Shown here in pieces: positions 18,971 to 31,071 of a stretch of 64,000 nt of DNA. The stretch lies in the NCBI GenBank assembly GCA_907163375.1, contig CAJQUW010001694.1, positions 186,001 through 250,000 on the forward strand. Direction: 5' to 3'. Under the pieces are notes generated by a model. It worked only from the letters and a program-made list of their open reading frames with translations. It searched no databases and was not told the DNA's origin. Position 1 is the stretch's first letter, and every line of letters begins with the position of its first letter. The DNA is from Prostheceraeus crozeri (Eukaryota > Platyhelminthes > Polycladida > Euryleptidae). Made by a program: the position numbers and the translations under genes.

Positions 18971-21668
18971 TAGAAAGTAGGGTGCGGCGATATTTTATTT
19001 TCCCCAACGATCGATTTAATTTCGATTTTTTTTCCGATTTCGATTTTTTTGTAAACCAAAAAAGAAATCATTTCAAAACAGTCTGAGCTTTATTTTCTAA
19101 TTACGTGTAAGTGGGCGATACATGCATGACAAACGTCTCAAAATATCGGCCAATACTGAATCATATGAAAGCATATTGTGAAGTCTAATTAGAAAAACGC
19201 ATTACCCCCTACTCATTCAAAAGTTTACTGTTGCGTCTGATTTTGATCAGTTGCCGTGCGCGCAAGCCACTCAAATTTGCACGACTGGGCGTTATGGTAT
19301 TGCCCGTTACACTTCCTAGTCTTTACGAAGCCGTGTTTGTTGCTGGAATACACAAGAATTGTCGGGCAATCCTGGCCAAATTTGGAAGATTCTGTAGTTG
19401 ATTCTTCCAGAAGGCAAGAACGTCAAATTTCTTGTCGTCGGGTGCAGGATTTGTTTACTGCATCAATTCGACATATCGCTGCCACTCCATCATAGATCGG
19501 TCTTTGATGTTTTTGCTATCTGATTCCACCGGAGATCTAATTTTCATCTGCGACCACAAGGAAACACGTCGTTTCTCATCAGACTTTTCTTGGCTCACTC
19601 CTGGAGTAATCACCTTCTCTTCTGTGTGAGATTATTTCTGCATGAAGTCGACAATACGCGCGGCGCGACGATAATGTTCTTCGCAACATCAACTTGTGTG
19701 GAAGAGAGAATACGTAGAAATCGTGGATCGATCGCAGAAGCGACCAACAGAATTGGTTGTTCAGTACCAGTTGTCACTTGTTCAATTCTGGATTTCATCG
19801 AGTTCAATATTGTGACTTTGAATGAAGTCAAGGCGGTGGGGACGTCGATAGATCCAATGAGTTCAGTCAGGGTTGACAGTAGAAACAGGATAAGATTGAT
19901 CGAAGGAGACAGTTCACAACACAAGTCACGAGTAACTTCCTCGAATGGTGCCAACAATGATGTCAAGGTTTCGAGTAATTCCCACTCACTGTTTTGGAGA
20001 ATCGGTGGAGGATTGCGTGAATTCCGAATTTCGAGCAATGAGCGATTGATTTCTTGACGATTTTCTATCATCACTGACCAAGTATAGAAAGATGAGTTCC
20101 ATCGTGTTGGAACATCTTGCGGAATTCTTTGAACCGATTTTCCAGATTCTTGTTGCAGATTATTTGGAAGTCGAACTCCAGGATTGCTACAATGGAAGAA
20201 GCCAGCTATCGCTCGACAAGATTTCCGAAGATCATTAGCTGCCTCACAGGCTGTGAAGGAGTCTTCAGTACACAATTGTAGTGTGTGAGCCATGCAAGGC
20301 ATCCAAGGAATTCCAGTCAATTCAATACCTCGTCGAACATTGCCAGCGTTGTCGGTCACTCCAGCTTCGAATATCTGATCATTAACATCGATGGACATTT
20401 CTTCCATTAATCCACGCAGACACTGTGATATCGTTTCTCCAGTATGGTCTCTATCCGACGAATTGAAAGGTTCAACTCCGATGCAATAGGAATGTAGCCG
20501 GTAGTCGGCGTCAATAGAAGATGCAGTCACTTCTAAGAAACTCTCATGATTCTTAGCGTCGTAGAAATCGAGAGTTATTGCGTATGACGGGAAATCATTC
20601 TCTTGGAAAAAGTTCTGCATTTTCACATCGATTTCTCGTTCCAACGTCGGAAGCACAGTGCGCCGCATTTTGGTCTCACTAGGAATGTCATATCTGTCGT
20701 TCAAGCATTCGACAAATTTGCGAAAATGTTCATTTTCGACGAAACGAATATATAGACATCCCTCAGCGATATAGTTTGAGCAAGTAGACGATCGAGCTTT
20801 AGAGCTTTGGCACTACCATGTGGATATTTGTGATGAACAACAAAGGAAGTTTCGATGGTTGATTGACGAGATGGAGATGGCTTTCTTTTCACCGCCTTCT
20901 TTGCTTTCTCCTCTGACATCTGCTGAAGATCGGAGTAGATTTTCGGATGATTGTCTTTCAAATGTCTGAACATATTGGTAGTCGATCCATCCTTCACCTT
21001 TACACTCGGATTCCTACAGTCACCTGTGAGACATTTCGCTGACGTCTTGCAATTGTCTAAAGTAAAATTACGATGTATTTGTGATTTCTGTTTCGTGGAC
21101 ATAACGACGGTAGGGGGAGCGTAGAATGCCGAAATTGACTACAGCATAGCCCTCTCGATCGAAGGCGATCATGATAACAATGTCTAAAACCAATCAGCGT
21201 CCCAACTAGTTTCGTCACCTGCTGCTCACTTTAAATCAACTATTTTAATGGTGATCTATTAACTAAGAAATAGTGCACGGAGTCAAGGACAATGCCAACG
21301 CCGCTGACTCGTAGCTTCAACCACAGAATTGGCTTCAACTGACATCACAGATTTGTCACACAATAGACTGCCTGAGCCGATTCTGGCTGATAGCAGTAGC
21401 AGTCTAGCACAGCAACTTGTTTGATGATCAAGTAACCATCTTACATGTAGCTAGCTGGGAGGAATCACAGATAATTTCAATTAAGAAATCGTTCTCGTGT
21501 ATTGTACATGAAATGAATTGGGTTTAACCACTTCCCATACCTGTATTGACTTGAATTGGGAAATGTAGCATTTATTTATCAAAACGAAAAAATCGAACTG
21601 AAAATCGCGATCTCTTTTGATTGCCGATCGATTTTTCAATTCCGATCGATTTAAATCGCCGCACCCTA
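18971..21668 (-). mobile_element. hAT transposon, BED/ZBED (Ac-like) type
   Basis: A 2.7-kb element with inverted termini TAGGGTGCGGCGAT (18978 on plus; 21668 on minus) followed by TCGATTT-rich subterminal sequence at both ends. The exact 8-bp repeat CTAAACAG lies at 18963-18970 and 21669-21676. At the left, 7 extra bases (TAGAAAG) stand between the duplication and the TAGGG terminus. It encodes the transposase relic at 19310-21102. Confidence 0.88.
19310..21102 (-). pseudogene. hAT transposase with BED zinc finger, broken
   Basis: Read 5' to 3' on the minus strand. A BED finger (20701-21102; CLTGDC, then FRHLKDNHPKIY) comes first. A 364-codon open stretch (19610-20704) follows, with the catalytic-core wording ITLDFYDAKNHES, TDNAGNVRRGI, CMAHTLQLC and DVPTRWNSSFY. 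A C-terminal dimerisation domain is legible at about 19310-19460 (DVLAFWKNQLQNLPNLARIA). The core is separated from the BED part by a stop or frame change near 20702 and from the dimerisation part by at least one frame change near 19610 and an in-frame stop near 19478. It resembles ZBED4/ZBED1-type proteins. Not functional as it stands. Confidence 0.88.
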
Positions 21669-22309
21669 CTAAACAGTTAACATGTAAGCGTAATGGGATC
21701 CTCCCATGCCATGATTTTTCTAATTATGAATTTAAAGAATACGTTAAAATCTGAGAATGAAATATAAGAAAAAAAATTCCTCGAATTGTCTGATTTATTA
21801 CATTGTGAACAGGTCACTACATATAAATAAAACATGGTGTATTACATGTATTGTAATTCCTATCTTGAACGTTTTGATCAAATCATTAGCAGTGTCAGAT
21901 GTATTGATTGGGAGTTTTCTTCTTACTTTTTTTACTTTCTGAAGTGAAATTCATAAATAGGAATATTGGTTGTCTAAATGTTGAAAATAACTAACCATTC
22001 CATTTATAATATAATAATATTAATAAATATTATAAATAATAATAAATAAATTAAATATAATAATAAATTATAGTCTAGAGCTAAAGTGGAATGCATAAAG
22101 AGAATGTGTCGTTTAAATTCCATTTTAGCGCAAAATTTATTCAGTTATGGAATAGCTTTTATAATCGCTGTTTATAATTTGATGTGTTTATTCAAATTTG
22201 AAAAATCATGCACTATCTTGAAGCCAATGCGCTCAACATTACCATGCTGTAAACATCACATATTATCCTTCCATATTGCGCTTAAATATTCAATCTAGCA
22301 TCGACCTTG

Positions 22310-22515
22310 CTAGGGAATTTGCCAGGTTGTGGACATAGCACTACGGTAGTGCTAGGCTTGCACTAGGAGAGTTAATATCTTTATTAATACGACAGCCTAG
22401 CGCTAGGTCTGACATAGTGCTAGCCTAGCGCTACCCTTTTGCTACCTCTATTAATACGGAAGTTGCTGCTAGGCTAGTACTAGGGTAGAGCTAGGCTAGT
22501 GCTATCTTTATTAAT
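22310..22515. repeat. TAG-rich array with repeated TATTAATACG
   Basis: Three copies of TATTAATACG (near 22382, 22449 and 22506) alternate with dense CTAG and GCTAG palindromes such as TAGCACTAC-G-GTAGTGCTA. The last copy ends ATACGGCCCCTG, like the copy at 12836. It looks like a non-autonomous element or a short satellite. Confidence 0.65.
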
Positions 22516-23427
22516 ACGGCCCCTGATCTTCGAAACCCAGCCTGTTTAGTGCTTTCATACCTTTAGTGACTGAAATCACTGTTAACCATGGATGGCATAT
22601 CCGAGAAGTCAATGGCACAATCTCGGAGTCGACGCTTCTCTAACATAGCAAAGGCGTACCTCGTTTTCGATCGTGCCACCAATCACAATAGTAAGAAATG
22701 ACAAAATACTCAGAAAAGAATGATATTGCAGTAATTTTCTAAATAGACAGGGATAGATTTCAAACTGGTGTTAATCAAAATAAAATCAGTTGCTTCTTGA
22801 AGTTGCAAAATTCAAGAACACGCGGCCACATAATGATCATGAGCAATCAGTGATAAAAAAGGTAGATGGTGGTCATGATTACCTTCGATATGTACAAATA
22901 ATGAAATGTAGACCAACAAACATTCACTCATACATAATTCTGTAGCTTATTGACTTCAGATAGAATACACAGGCATAAAGGTAACTTCCTATTATTCCAT
23001 TTCATTTTAATTATTTTTACCACCCCACCGCTAGGAGTTATAAAAAAAATAGGCAAACATCTAGCTGATATTTGCTTGACGACATGAAGCATGCAGATTA
23101 ATACACACACCAGAAGACTAGAGACTAGGAAATAGAATTGATGATAACCTAAACAAGCAGGTTTGACAGCATGCATGCCTACGACGATTTGACTGTTTGT
23201 GCTTACAAAATCAAAAAGTTATTGAGTAAGCACGTAGTACAAATTACATAGATATTATCATGCAGTGTCAGAACAATTTTTCGAGACTAAATATGTCGCT
23301 CCTGTATATTTTATAAATTATGATGCTGATTTCATTTATTATTCCAAATGAGTGCATTTAGGTCTTCAACAATCCTGTCGGTAGTTACGGCAAATATGAT
23401 CATTAAGCTATGTATCAATACTAGTGC

Positions 23428-23458
23428 AGGGCCTATTATAATTATTATAATAGGCCCT
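23428..23458. repeat. Perfect 31-bp palindrome
   Basis: A 15-bp stem (AGGGCCTATTATAAT) with a single-base loop, followed by more A/T. No gene is nearby except the host exon 300 bp away. Confidence 0.85.
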
Positions 23459-23779
23459 ATAATATATAATATTCTAATTATACATGAACACTGAGGAAAA
23501 TATTCTTTGGCAGTCGTCAGTCTCTTCGCACACTACATGTAGACGTTAAGTTGGGTCGACTTCGAATCAGGTAAAGTTTCTAAAATGACCAGGGGTAGGA
23601 GAAGATTGTCAGTCTACGCATTTCATAATTTGTCCTTCGATAATCGTTCAGGTGGCAGCTTTCCACTAACACATTTCTGCAGTGGTGGCACTGATCATCA
23701 TTACGGTGCAATATTTAAAAAAATGAGATCAATGGATATTTAGTTTATTTGCCCAGCATAACAGATATTCAATACTCAC

Positions 23780-24193
23780 TTTTTTTGTAATTATAAGGAC
23801 TTGCAGTTCCACCGCTACTAGTACTGTAATGCCCATTGGTGGCATAGGAGTATTTCTGAGGAGCCGGAACCATACATTCTGTCCTGTCAGAACTCCCCAG
23901 TGATGTAGCACCACCCGATACACTGCGCATAGGAAGAAAGCCACCTCCAACAAAAACGTCTCCATTGGCAGAACTTGGCATTGATCCAAGACCCGTGGAG
24001 GATGGTGGGATTGTTCGAGTGGTGGCACCACTTGCTGTTGTCGATTGAGCATTCTTTTGTCGGGCTCGTGAACATCGGAAACAGCAACACACTGTACCAA
24101 CTATACAGATGACGAAACAAAGAATTGGCCCGGCAACAATAGCAATAGCAGCTGAGACACCCAATGAGAATATTCTACTGAAAAGATCGTTGC
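23780..24193 (-). CDS. Host membrane protein: transmembrane and cytoplasmic-tail exon
   Basis: A 138-codon exon, phase 1 at both ends. The acceptor is ATTTTCATTTCAG before 24193 and the donor GTGAGT starts at 23779. It reads a short juxtamembrane stretch (GNDLFSRIFS), a transmembrane helix of about 23 residues (SAAIAIVAGPILCFVICIVG), a cysteine cluster likely to be palmitoylated (TVCCCFRC), and a Ser/Gly/Thr-rich tail ending NYKK. If the donor is not used, the frame ends three codons on (SEY, stop). It joins in frame to the LDLa exon at 61211-61384, giving LDLa then membrane then tail. The name of the protein is not recognised; a CUB-LDLa-TM receptor is one possibility. Confidence 0.75.
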
Positions 24194-27100
24194 CTGAAAT
24201 GAAAATACAGATCCTTAAAATGGTTAAATCTTGATCTACTCCTCTCATTTTAGCACATGAACAGATCTGATCACGGTATTTTTTCTTCATCTATCTTCAT
24301 CATCACTTAGTGCATGAACTCCATGGTAATGCTGTAATGGAGAAATTGAGGATGCAAGGGAATATCGTCACTTATTTCAACAAAGGCAAAAGCAATAGCC
24401 AGTTGGATTAAATGAAAACGATTGTGACTTTTAAAGAATAACACCAACATACTAATAAGGATTTTAATATCCACTCAGAACCTGGCATAAAGCTTTCGAC
24501 TTAGGGCCCATGTCATGACATTTAAAAGCTAAGCTACAGAATGGAACACGTATTAAAACATCCTGAACAGTCCAACTGCTGATCACTTAACACAGTGCTC
24601 AGTTGAGTGTGGGGCGAGGGAGATAAAGATGAGAATAGAATGCAGAAGGATGAAAAATCAGCAAAACACTTGAAATGGAGTGGTACAAATGCGCAAAATG
24701 TTCAATTAGCATACACCTAGATTGTATACGAAATCTGGAATTCCGGAAAATCCCGAACCATTCTCTCATATCCCACACATCAGACTGCCAATTCCTAAAA
24801 ACTGGCCATTTATATTTATTCTGCGATCATCATAATCAGCAGCGAAGACAGGTTTAATGAATAAAATCAATAGAATCAATTATCGAGTTCCGATACCTAA
24901 GTGACAAATACATCATTGCTTTTGCTGACATTTTAAATAGAAAACTTAGTGACTTGGATAGTAAGCACATTTTTTATCGGGCTAAATTCCCGGACAACAT
25001 CTCTAATTTTATTGTCAAATTGTCATAATTGCGGTCAATAAACGCATTTTAAAATGCTACCCTAGAAGATTCAAATTCAATTTACTGTTTCATGACATCC
25101 AACTATGAGTTAAGTTTTCACTCATCGAGTTATCTGCCTTTTCATGCTCACTACATAGCCGTCGCCGCATCTTTCCAGAATAACGGATAATCGCTTCAAC
25201 CGCTTTAATCGCTTTCAATTCTTTCAAGTGGTAAATTCCTAGACGAAATGAAATCTCAAGAAGTAATTGACTTCACTCTTAGAAAATGTACGTTTTGCAT
25301 TTGCAAACATTTGTTTAAATATTGAGTCATGATTGTGTTTGATACTTCTGTGTAGAAAGATCAGTTGAATTACTAAGCTTACACTGATCGTTGTAAATTC
25401 GAATATCATAATCCTTCTTACATCGCATGCGAGACTTACTAATAGCACACAGGCCGCAACCGAACGTGCCAATAATTCAAGCTTGAAGACGATAAACAAA
25501 TAACAAATGTCAATCACTTTTGTGAAATTTAGTTATATCTTATCGATTGATCTGCGGCATATGTACGTAGTTTCTTTCGTTTCCCACGTTAAACGCTGAC
25601 AAGGAATTAATTAATCCGAACAGAAGTAACAAGAAAGTAAGGGATACATCTAGTTTCTCACCAGACGACTATCACAACATTCTTCTAAATTAGTGTAACA
25701 TTCTCATCCACAACTTCTAAAATTCCAAAACTTTCACTTTCTTATTCCTCCACTAAAGATCTAGTAAATTTTTATAATCTGACTGAACGACATCATTCTA
25801 GTTTGAATGATATTTAAAATGCTTCTTGGACGACGAGATGACACATTTTCTTGACAGTCATACTTTGAACACTCGACAATAAATCAAATCACGAGATAAC
25901 TTGGAGCAGGAAATTGATGTTAAAGAAGAAAAATGATGCTTTATCGCATTTCGTTATGTCAATTACTACTGTCGTACAGATAGCACAAGAGTATCAGATG
26001 AGAGCACGTTCAATCCTCAAGGACTTCTCCAACCAAGTATTGGTTCATCGTCACGGAGCTGATCTCCTACAGAAGAGCGGAGTTGAAAATTCACTAATGC
26101 AACAAGCAAGAAAAGGAAGGAAAATAGATTACATTCATACAGGCGATGACTCATAATCATTCGAATCACGTTGAGAAAATATGAAAGGAATTGTTGACGA
26201 GAAAGCGAATATTGCTTCGTGCAATCCTCACGCCTTTTCAATTGAATCTGAATGTTGACTCAATATTTTGGTTTTGGCGGTGTTTTGTATCGTTTAAATC
26301 TTAAGGAAACTGAGGGTCAACATTCAATATCACGGGCTTTTATAAAAAAAGTCACAAAAGTGAATGCCAATACTTTCATGGCTAAATTTTCCTAGCATGA
26401 GAATAACATTTTATCAAGAATAACACTGTGATTGGCTGACCGTGGAAATATAGATAGATTTTTAATGTATCTCATTTCTATTCGCGAACACCCACAGGTT
26501 GTATACAGTACCATTAACAAATGCAACTGTTACGCTAGACTGACAGAAGGTGGGCAGGCTCTCGTTTGTGATTACATTGATTAAGTCATCAGCCTTGAAT
26601 AGTGTTTTTAATTTCCCAATGTGATATATAATATATATTTGAGTCAAAATCGAACATAAGAGCGATAAGAACGAATTACTCACTTCATCGGCTAATCAAG
26701 AATTCATTACATAAATATAGAAGCGGTCGTGAGATGTTCTAAGCAATCTAGTAAGCCAAGATTTTTTCATCGCGATTTCAGGGATGACCGCTTTGTAGAA
26801 AAATAACCATTCATTCATTCAATAATGGAAAATAAATTTAGTAAATGGAAAATATATAGTAGATAAGTATTCTGGAATATTTAATTTCTGAGTATTCTGC
26901 ATGATTATCTACAATCCCAATCTGAGTCACGGTTCTGAGTTTTGTCTCATGTTTTAACTTAGGAAATATGTATGTATTAGGCATATAAAAAGAAGCTGTT
27001 TCATCAAATCTTTGTGATGATCTGAATATAGCTCTGACAATCCAAATATGCAAAAAATGTTCATTTATCAGTAACGAAATCTTTTTCAACAACACAGAGG

Positions 27101-27255
27101 AAGATTCTACAAACTTCTAACAATCTAAATCTGTAAAAATTTTCAACGAAATTTTAGAAAACTTTCTTAACAGCAGACAAGAATCTAACAATGCAAATCA
27201 GCAAAATGCTTGAAATTTTTTTACAAAAACGTTAATATATCAGACACAATATTCT
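24194..27255. other. Host intron, no further feature seen
   Basis: The start of the presumed 37-kb intron as read from its 3' end. It shows only short ORFs without family resemblance and no repeat with supported ends. Confidence 0.4.
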
Positions 27256-27655
27256 CAGGGATGCAAGTGCAAATTGATGAAAAATCCGGAAAATGAGCTA
27301 GGATGCGCCTTTTACTTACTACTAACTTAAAAATTTCAATGATTTAGATAAAGGTGGCCCAGCCATGGTCCCTGTCATTCCGCACATACATCCCACGCAC
27401 GCACATCCCTGTCATACCTTCACACCTCAGCATTTGAAGTGACAAGATAATATCTTCAGAGGTGACTATACCGGCATACGTACATGTACGCTGCACATTT
27501 TAACTGAAATCATGTTCATACCTGCGTCTGAGAAAGTATAGGTCTAGGGGTTACCCCCTTAATTTTTATGGCATTTTTCAACGAATCCCGAGACCCAATG
27601 AAATCTTGGTCAAAAATCCGGAAATCCGGATAAATCCGGAAGTCTTGCATCCCTG
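27256..27655. mobile_element. MITE with CAGGGATGCAAG inverted termini
   Basis: A 400-bp element from CAGGGATGCAAG to CTTGCATCCCTG (12-bp perfect termini), flanked by TATTCT at 27250-27255 and 27656-27661. AATCCGGA motifs recur just inside both ends. It is non-coding, and the termini are hAT-like although the visible duplication is only 6 bp. Confidence 0.82.
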
Positions 27656-27979
27656 TATTCTATAGCACCATCCATTTTGATCCATATCAGGCAAAACTTA
27701 AACAATAAATAACAGCACATGCATGTATACTATCTGTAAAATCTTTGAAATATAAAGTTCCTCAGTAACAGACTCTGGCAATGCACAACAATCTTAAATT
27801 GTAAAATGTTTCAAAAAGTTTTCACGAAAAATTTCTCAACAGCAGACAAGTTATTCTCCATAACCGCACACCGTTTTCTTGAGAGATTATCAGTTGCATG
27901 GTGATGCCGCTTCAACCAGTCCGTCAGATTGGTAGTTGGATTCTAAAGATGACAAAGTGGTCCATTAATTCCTACGAAA

Positions 27980-28482
27980 AGAAGGGATAAACATTCTTGA
28001 TCGGAAGCACAGATCGAGCAAAGGTCGAAACCAAATTCATTTGGAAGAATCCTCTCTCAGCCTCGGATGAACTAATGGGTATCAGCATTGCCAGCCCCAG
28101 TAACAATACTTTCTGAATTTGTTCAGGCACTTTCCTCGGATTCGACATAAAATCGCAGAATGAATGAATGATGAATGAAAGACCTCTTACAGAGTTGTTT
28201 GATTAGCTTTTCACCGTCAAACCATGCAATCGCACAATCTTCAAGTCAGTATTCCGGGCATAGTACTTCCAAGGATTTCAGACATGGCTCCTGAGTCTCA
28301 GATGACAGTCTTGCGCTCACATTGTCAGTCAATGCCTGGATAAAGCGGCTATGATCGAAGAATTGGCACGAGATTCTCCTTGCAAATTCTTTCAAATCAA
28401 TACACATAAAAGTCACTTCATTTCCATCCTCAACACAGAGATATTTTTCTATTTTATCAAACGTGTATTTGTCATCAGTCAC
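27980..28482 (-). pseudogene. hAT transposase C-terminal relic
   Basis: The minus strand reads LLLGLAMLIPISSSEAERGF then FQMNLVST at about 28000-28105, the signature of the hAT dimerisation domain. An upstream stretch (28246-28482, 78 codons) containing FARRISCQFFDHSRFIQALT and LKSLEVLCPEY fits the segment that precedes it in ZNF862-like hAT proteins. The two are in different frames with stops between them. No termini were found. Confidence 0.58.
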
Positions 28483-30179
28483 GCCAAATTTTGTGCTCTT
28501 CAGAGTGGCGATCGTCGATCGTCGATTTTATATACTTGTTTGCCATAATCATATTTCCATTCTCGAAATTTTCATGTGTTTCATCATTTAGGGACAACCT
28601 GCTTGATCCTTCAGTTACTTGCGATAAGGGCAATGACAATGCCGTTGCGCATTCATTTTGTAAGTTTGATACTTCATGCTGAATTGATTCATTTTTTTAA
28701 CGTTCAGATCTCTCCGTATCTGCTGATTGAGTCAACGTCGGCGAGGATAATATTGGTCCAGACTCTATTTGATGTCTGGGGTATCTCATATGTCTCTTTC
28801 TGGGGTAAATCATCAACAGTAGCCCTAGTTTGCTTCTTCGCTGTTCCTCCATGAAAGAAGGCTTTTTCACGGTCTTGAAAAACGAACTTATGGAACATTT
28901 CAGACTGGGGTCCATTTCTAGACCAATTCGAAGCACCAAAAACCACTTGTCGTCAAAATGTCCACTAAGCTCCCCCACTGTCGTTCACGGTCTTCTTTTC
29001 ACACACGAAAGACTGAAAAGATCGGCGGCACAGGGGAACATGCACGGGACGAGGCTGCTTTCACGACAGATGGATGAGGCATGTTCGTCCATGTCAATGA
29101 TACTGGGTTCTTGGATCATGCATGATGCTAACGATGCTGATATCTATGGTTCATGAGTCATGAAGTTGAAGTTAAAAACTTGATATAGAAATCAAATCAC
29201 AGCTTACAATCATCAAGAATGCAGTAAGTAAGACTAATTCTGCTCATTTACAAAGTGAAGACTGATGAGATTTCATGTTCCGCGTGCATTCTCAATAATG
29301 TTAACGCCATGCCACTATCGGGTCTCGTGATTGAGTACTCACACCTTAATCATACAGACGACAGATACAGAACGGATGATAAATGTGCATGAGCAGAAAT
29401 TTTCAGACGGACCTCATCTTCATCAAAAAACCGTTCAAAATTAGGGAGCCTGCCCGAGCTCCACCCCGGAATGAGGTTCTCAAAAAAAGAGGGCAGCCCC
29501 CTCCCAAATGTACCAGTGTTTATTGTCTGTAAACAATACAGATTTGATGAACTCATTAATTGAAACGGCATTATCATAATGCCGTGTACAGAAGCATTAC
29601 ATTTCGGAAAGACATTATCGATAAAATAGCAGGCTCTATCGTTTTTTCTTGGTAGTTGGTAATCAAATCGAACTATTACGCACAGAAACAATAAAATATC
29701 GTCTTGAAATTGCTTATCTTTTCGATACCGATAGAGTACCAATTAGTGCATCACACCAGCATGCAATGCATGCGAGATACTGACAAAAACATCAGGCACA
29801 ATCAAATCAGAAGCCATGAAAGCATGTGTTGAAAAAAATTATGAAGCTGTCTTCTGTAGCACTCACTGGTATTATGTAATTATGCACCTGTTTGAAAGCA
29901 ATACAGAGACAACTACTGATGTCGTATGCAACATTTAATCAATGCTCATAATTTGAATAATTGCTTACTTGCAGTGAGCGTGAATGACTAACTTATAACT
30001 CGACAGGAATGTATTATTTCAATTCTTGGCGTAACGAAATCAGAACTATTAGCGTCTTGCACGAGAAATGGGTAGCTTGTTGTTTGGCTAGATGGCTTTT
30101 GTTTCTCCTTAAGCTCTTTATTTACATTTACTTACTTACTCTTACTCAGCGTTTATTGTTCTTTGATTCCCAGTTCCTG
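28483..30179. other. Host intron, nothing supported
   Basis: Several overlapping ORFs of 80-130 codons occur on both strands (28.6-29.2 and 29.35-29.74 kb), but none shows a family motif. Confidence 0.4.
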
Positions 30180-31069
30180 AAACTGGACGGTTGATGGCTC
30201 TCATCCATTCTTCTCAGTTTACATTAAGTTCTTCGAAGATCCAAGATATCTTGAGGTCTTTACGGACACATTGGCGCCATGTTGGTTGGCCATCCGACAG
30301 CTCGTCGTCCTTGCAGTTATATGCTTTCAAATCTCCCCAAACACTTGTCTCACACTCTCTTTACAAAACCAAACCATCTCAGGAGTCCTATTCAAAACCG
30401 ATCGTCCAGTTTCTTCTGACCACACATCTTTGCAACCTCCTTGCTTGACACACCGTCGCTCCTTTTCACGACTGTCATGCATCTTGACATTCTCCGATCG
30501 CACGTTCTCAAAATTTGAAACAATCTCTGCGAGATGGGTCACGTTTCATAACCGTATGAAGCTCTGTATGTACTCTGATCTTTAAGGAGATAGTTTTGTT
30601 GTTTAAAAGGCTGGTCAACTCTCGCCACTTGAACCAAACAGCCGCAACCCGAGCTAGAAATGGGCTTTTCACGCAGTGGCATGACCGGTGAAACAGGAGC
30701 TTCTGGAATGCCTTGTCTATATAAGGCCTCGGCAATGACTCTTCGTGGAGCACTGTCGATGGCCTTTTGAAGATTTACAAAGACACGAAATAACTTCCTT
30801 TGCTTCGTACGACATTTCTGTTGCAGTTGCTGTAAAATGAAGATGGCGTCGATCGGCGACTTTCAACTACGGAAACCAAATTGTCGCTCGTCTATTTGCA
30901 TCAGTTTCTTCCGTCTCATTTCAAGTATTTTCTCATGCACTTTTATGCCATGTTCTGCTATGCCGCATTCATCTGTAAATGCAGTATTCCATGGCATCAC
31001 CTTTGTCTTTGTAAACTGAGATAGTAACACTGCTCTTCCATGATGTGGCTATCTGTCCTGAATTTTTAA
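30180..31069 (-). pseudogene. LINE reverse-transcriptase 3' relic
   Basis: Minus-strand remains of a non-LTR retrotransposon. Near 31010 it reads WKSSVTISVYKDKGDA, then EHGIKVHEKILEMRRKKLMQ, QFGF and DAIFILQQLQQK, VFVNLQKAIDSAPRRVI (the motif holding the finger-palm start of the RT), then a jump to the C-terminal segment LLRWFGFVKR and WPTWRQCVRKDLK. Several frames and stops are needed and the active-site YxDD part is deleted. This type is common in marine invertebrates (sometimes annotated near 'craniofacial development protein 2'). It is truncated at 31069 by, or at, the mariner insertion. Confidence 0.82.
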
Positions 31070-31071
31070 TA

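Larger units (their letters stand above)
21669..23768. other. AT-rich spacer with palindromes, no gene seen
   Basis: Holds a nearly pure A/T stretch (22004-22075), the TAG-rich array (22310-22515) and a perfect palindrome (23428-23458). No 3' exon of the host gene could be recognised here. Confidence 0.45.

Noticed and set aside
24675-24857. Small ORF with spaced Cys and His, zinc-finger-like
   Set aside because: The spacing does not fit a known finger and there is no other support.
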